In this document: positions 59,949 through 64,000 of the stretch, in pieces
How the letters are laid out: each line of letters begins with the position of its first letter
How positions within the stretch are numbered: the first letter of the stretch is position 1
NCBI GenBank assembly: GCA_050084515.1
Contig: CM114271.1
Span: forward strand, 23,126,001 to 23,190,000
From: Blasia pusilla
Taxonomy: Eukaryota; Marchantiophyta; Marchantiopsida; Blasiales
Direction of reading: 5' to 3'
DNA length: 64,000 bases
Notes under the pieces: model-generated
Told to the model about the DNA's origin: nothing
Database searches by the model: none
The model's input: only the letters and a program-made list of their open reading frames with translations
Program-made: the position numbers and the translations under genes

Positions 59949-60033
59949 GGGAGGCGAGAAAGGATGGAATTGGTGTTCAAGCTATGAGCCCTTTCTTGGC
60001 CCACACCACGCTGCCCTAAGCCAACATTGCATA

Positions 60034-60181
60034 AAATCGTGCGGATTGCATAAAGCATTTGTCTATGGCAGAGTTTAAGTCTAATAAGTCCATGCATCTA
60101 GAATATGTAAGGTTAGTTCTTGAGGAGTATGTGCAAAACCATGTTTCAAGAAATCATGCGGATTGCATAAAGCATTTGTCC
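60034..60181 (+). repeat. Pair of 30-bp direct repeats
   Basis: AAATCGTGCGGATTGCATAA... at 60034 and AAATCATGCGGATTGCATAA... at 60151 both run into AGCATTTGTC. They are 117 bp apart and differ at one base. Confidence 0.85.
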
Positions 60182-60259
60182 AGGAGTTTAAAGAGGATAC
60201 ACAACCATTACCTTGCAAAAAAACTTGACATTGATAAATTTTTATTCCTCCAAGAATAG

Positions 60260-62150
60260 AAAGAGGGGAATTCAAGATGTAAACAAGCTTAAGCTAGAGG
60301 ATCCACATGATCTGTTGCAAACCATTATGTAAGTTTGGTTTCTATGTTTCTAGCAAGAATGTATATGCGGGCATTGTGATCATCATAGTGCACGATTTTT
60401 GCATTTGAAAGATGCAATCCAAACTCATAATACTTGGCATCTCTTTTTGAATAGTCTCCAACATGCTTTGGAAGAACATACATATGTACTCAAGCTTACC
60501 AAAGTGTTTAATAATAGCTATTGCAACTTAATACAATTGTTGCATGTGACATGGACCTCTACTAAAAGAAGATGGAAATAGAACCCGATGACCAAATATC
60601 CCCCCATCCCCATCATTTTGGAGCATAGCATTCTTCGTGCCTTGGAATAATTAATCTCAAGACCGATGATTTCATGTCGATGAGACTTGATCAATCATGC
60701 ACGCAAGAGACATTTCTCCCCTCAAATGAGTGTCTAAGGAGTCGGAGGCCCATGCATATTCCCATCCTCCAACTCATCCAACCACATTCTTTGGTGTGCA
60801 TCCCATCTTCTTGCATGCTCCCTCCCATAAGATGTCTGTATCTTTTATCCCAAACATATCGTCCATCAACAATCATGTCACATTATTCTCCATGTGCATC
60901 TTGACTTGTAGGCGCTAACCGAAAAGCATGCCTCTCTCCCTATCCCATTACCATCTAAACTCACCCATGATATAAACACTATGAATTATGCCTAAAAAGA
61001 TCTGACTACTATTTCTGACTACCCATGATTTCGGATGAAACTTTATTTCATCCGAGTAGAAGTTAATTTTATGGAAAATATATCTTAATTCTATGGAAAA
61101 TATATCTTGATTTAAATAATAAGTAGTGTAAGCGTGAGCAATGGCTGGGTTTACATTACCTCCCATAATTGATTTTCACAATTTCATTTTAAATTGATGT
61201 CAAAAAATCGTGTTGATTCAAAAGGGAGCAATCCCATTGGCTGAAAATGTCAAATGTCAAAAGGAGGGGGCTGGTATTTTGGCAAGAGAGAGGAAGAGAG
61301 GTGAGGAAGAGAGGAAGAGAGGAGAGTCTCTCTTCTAAAAAAAGGGGCAGAATCCGCCTCCTCTCTTCAAAAATTTTTGACATATTTGAAATTTTTGTTT
61401 GCTTTAAAATACAAGAAATCTTTAGAAGAGAGTAGCAAGTGGACCACATTCGGGCCTAAAGTAACCTCCTTTTTCCAGGGGGCGAAAAACAAGTAGACAT
61501 CATAAGACCACTACAAACATTCTTCCATCACTCTCCAAGTGAGCCTAAGTTTCTTCACATTGCCTGTTTCAGTCTACAATAAGCTGTGCATAGGGGTATT
61601 TTTAACTACTCTAACTATGGTCTCAATACACTGCGGTGCCCTTCAAGGTTTAACTTCTCGAAATATGTGGTTGACATCTCTTCTTGCAAAAGGCATAAAA
61701 TACTCCTCAATAAGGGGCAAAAGAAAGGCAAAAGGAAATGCCTTTAAATGATTGTTGACTCTTCTTGCAGAAGGCATCAATACTCATCTATAAGGGGGTT
61801 TTCCACAATAGAACAAATCGCTCGTCACTCATGGTAGCCTTAGACTTTCATTACATCATTTGATGATGTGGGCTCTTGAATGGGTGCACAAAGTATACCA
61901 TGGACTGTTGTGCATTTGACAACTTGGTTTCACCATTCTCTCTGCCACTGAGAAATGTGAACACATGAGACGACAATTGAACCAAAAGATTGATAGCTGT
62001 CTGGAGTAAAGAGGGACTGATAAAAAAGAAAACGTGATCAGACAAGACGATAATTGAAGCAAAAGATATTTAGCTGTTAGGAGTAAAGAGGAACTGGCGC
62101 ACCCATGTCCCTTCATTTAGATCCTAAATTTGAGAATCCGAGAAGCTGCA
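60260..62150 (+). other. Intergenic DNA
   Basis: No recognisable gene. A GA-rich stretch at 61283-61325 resembles the start of the dispersed GA-rich module. About 61.70 and 61.76 kb repeat CTTCTTGCA(A/G)AAGGCAT. Confidence 0.4.
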
Positions 62151-62154
62151 CCCC

Positions 62155-62562
62155 TCCCAACCCGTCGGAATTCGACAGGTTGCAACTCTTGCAACCCGTC
62201 GGAATCGGATGGGTTGCACCCCTTGCAAGCAAGCTCACCATAACAAAAGAAGGATTTTGAGAAGTGATTCCATTCGGCCCTGCACCCTTTGAGAATCCAA
62301 TAGGATGGGAATCCCAAATGGCAATCCGACAGGTAGTAGGAATCCAACACGTCTTAGAGAAGAGAAAAGCCTAAGACTCGTTTGACGATAATATGGGAAC
62401 GAGCCAAAAGTGAAGAAGCCCGTCAGAATGCCTCAAAAGTTGGACTAACAGTGAAAGAGTCCGATCACTCAAGCAGCCAACCTGTCGGAATCCGACAGGT
62501 TGCCTGAAAGTGGTTAAAATATTGTGAGAAGTTGCAACCCGTCGGAATCAGACGAGTTGCAA
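62155..62562 (+). repeat. Cluster of CCCGTCGG palindromes
   Basis: Four units: 62159-62185, 62191-62217, 62478-62502 and 62534-62560. The third, CAACCTGTCGGA-A-TCCGACAGGTTG, is a perfect 25-bp palindrome with both arms changed in step relative to the CCCGTCGG form. Confidence 0.85.
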
Positions 62563-63515
62563 AATAAACAGTCTGAGTAGATAGACCAACACAATCGACA
62601 AGACCAAAAAAGATATTCAGAAAAATTTTACAAACACCATCATGGATCAAAAAATTCTTGTCCTTTATTACATCCGAGGGAAGCTCGGAAATGTACATTT
62701 GATCTAGTCTATGATTGCTTCATCCTCGTCACCTGCAAATTTACTCCTAACTCTCCTAGGTTCCTATACAAAAGGAATGTCCTGGGATACAAGTGGCTCC
62801 TTTGGCCGATTGTAGACGGGGATCGAAAATGTTGGGGAATTCGAGCGCCTTGGCTCCCCCTAGGTACACCATAACGGTCCCATGTAACCTGATTTGAGTC
62901 CCACCGCCTTCCTTGGCAGTAAATATTGTACGCTCTACAAGGTGACACCCATCCCGTATCAATATGTGCTTCGTCATAAAAAACCAATCCCTTCTCCAAA
63001 ACGCTTCACTCAAGCTGGGTCCTTTAGTTCTTTGAACTCACTTGTCATTTTCCGAGAGCTCTTCTAGAATTACTATCGGCCTTGCTCTCCCGATTTTCAG
63101 AATAGTGGAAAGTGACGATGGTGTCACTACCAATAGTGGGTCTAGAATCGGAGCTCTCAGCTTTGGAGGAGAGTTGTATATTCCCTTCCTCCAAGTAAGG
63201 GGGTCCTATCTTGCATGTAAATTCCCGGGGGGGGGGATTGTATAAACTATCTAAGATGTACCCATCGGAGCATGGATCGACTGGATCCAAGATCCGGAAT
63301 ACTTAGAAGTTGTGCTTGGGCCTTACAAAACAATAAACAAAGAAGTGGTCCATCTGTAAAGAAGCACGTTGGAAACAACGCCAACAAAAAGAAAGAGCTA
63401 CTTGACCGTTGGTCGACTCTCAATATGGTGACACAATGTGCAACACGTCCATAGTGCATTCTAGTCCCTGTTGATTACTAATCCATAAGAACTTGGCCTA
63501 AAGTCCTAACAGTAG
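62563..63515 (+). other. DNA between palindrome clusters
   Basis: Minus-strand frames at 62709-63013 and others show no recognised domain, though some could belong to the repeat-bearing element. A run of nine G lies at about 63229-63237. Confidence 0.35.
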
Positions 63516-63845
63516 AGCAACTTGTCGGAGTCCGACGGGTTGTTTTACAAGTGTAATTGTTTTTTTTTGCCATGAGCAACCCGTCGGAAGCCGACAAGTT
63601 TCTGGCTTAGAGCAACCCATGGTTGGCTAAGAGCAACCCGTCGCTTTCAGACGGGTTGCATCACTCCAGAAACACAAGGAAAAGCACAAGTACCCGTCGG
63701 TTTCCGCTGGGTTGCACTCACTCAGTGGAGACTTATGGTAAATTTGCAACCCGTCGCTTTTAGACAGATTGCAACACCGCAGCCACAAGCTCTTGGGATC
63801 CGATGGGTTGCATGTAGAGATGCAACCCGTCAAAGCCCGATGAAT
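63516..63845 (+). repeat. Cluster of CCCGTCGG palindromes
   Basis: At least six units spaced 40-60 bp: starts near 63517, 63576, 63633, 63691, 63746 and 63820, plus a half-site (CCGATGGGTTGCA) near 63798. Outer arms GCAAC/GTTGC are best kept; the central 4-6 bases vary. Confidence 0.85.
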
Positions 63846-64000
63846 TGAATTTTGATTAAGATCCCTTACCCGGACTTGATTCGTCGCCGATCGGAGTGGA
63901 TACTCGTTCTTGATGACCTATGATTGCGCCGTCCTCCACTTCAGCGACCTCTTCACGCATTGAAGGTTGAAGAGCTCATCCTCGCTCCCTCTAGTCAAGA

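Noticed and set aside
62155-63845. Repeated palindromes at fairly regular spacing as a CRISPR array
   Set aside because: Spacing varies, units differ, the genome is a plant nuclear one and no cas gene is present.

Overview
This is nuclear DNA of a green plant (streptophyte) with a large, transposon-rich genome. Three spliced host genes read clearly: a mitochondrial-type ribosomal protein bL20 (30.5-32.0 kb), a peroxisomal acyl-activating enzyme (51.1-53.6 kb) and a UBE2T/UBC37-type ubiquitin-conjugating enzyme (54.5-57.5 kb, minus strand). The rest is mostly nested or decayed mobile elements: CACTA (TNP2, DUF4218), Ty3/gypsy, copia with an initiator-Met PBS, a MULE-like gene and LINE-like pieces. 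Several families carry plant-specific domains. The species cannot be fixed from the window; a seedless plant or charophyte is my guess, not a reading.

The main result is a Ty3/gypsy family whose pol contains a cytosine-5 DNA methyltransferase (DNMT) between the protease and the reverse transcriptase, and ends in a PHD finger after the integrase. Four copies are seen. Copy 1 (402-9788) runs from an LTR to the RT and is cut by a CACTA end. Copy 2 (about 13.5-21.9 kb) is the most complete, with gag, protease, DNMT, RT, RNase H, integrase, PHD and 3' LTR. Copy 3 (27.15-29.53 kb) runs from gag to the start of the DNMT. Copy 4 (44.8-47.8 kb, minus) has integrase, PHD and LTR sequence. All are broken by stops or frameshifts. 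DNMT-bearing retrotransposons have been reported in charophytes and dinoflagellates, so the principle is known; the PHD finger and a conserved leaky-type stop between DNMT and RT look less familiar.

Layout: 0-9.8 kb, gypsy copy 1 with an antisense gypsy remnant inside it. 9.8-26.9 kb, a CACTA mosaic carrying an EDM2-like PHD gene, a DUF4218 fragment, gypsy copy 2, TNP2 and a second CACTA gene. 27.2-29.5 kb, gypsy copy 3. 30.5-32 kb, bL20m. 32-36.9 kb, AT-rich DNA and a LINE-like 3' end. 36.9-43.7 kb, a MULE-like antisense gene, a 67-bp minisatellite and a divergent unknown gene. 43.7-47.8 kb, a copia remnant and gypsy copy 4. 47.8-58.5 kb, a host-gene island. 58.6-64 kb, a second LINE-like ORF, a solo LTR with target-site duplication, a gypsy RT remnant and clusters of a palindromic repeat.

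A 25-27 bp imperfect palindrome (arms GCAACCCGTCG and its complement) recurs across the right half of the window and inside the minisatellite. It is the clearest unexplained DNA-level signal.
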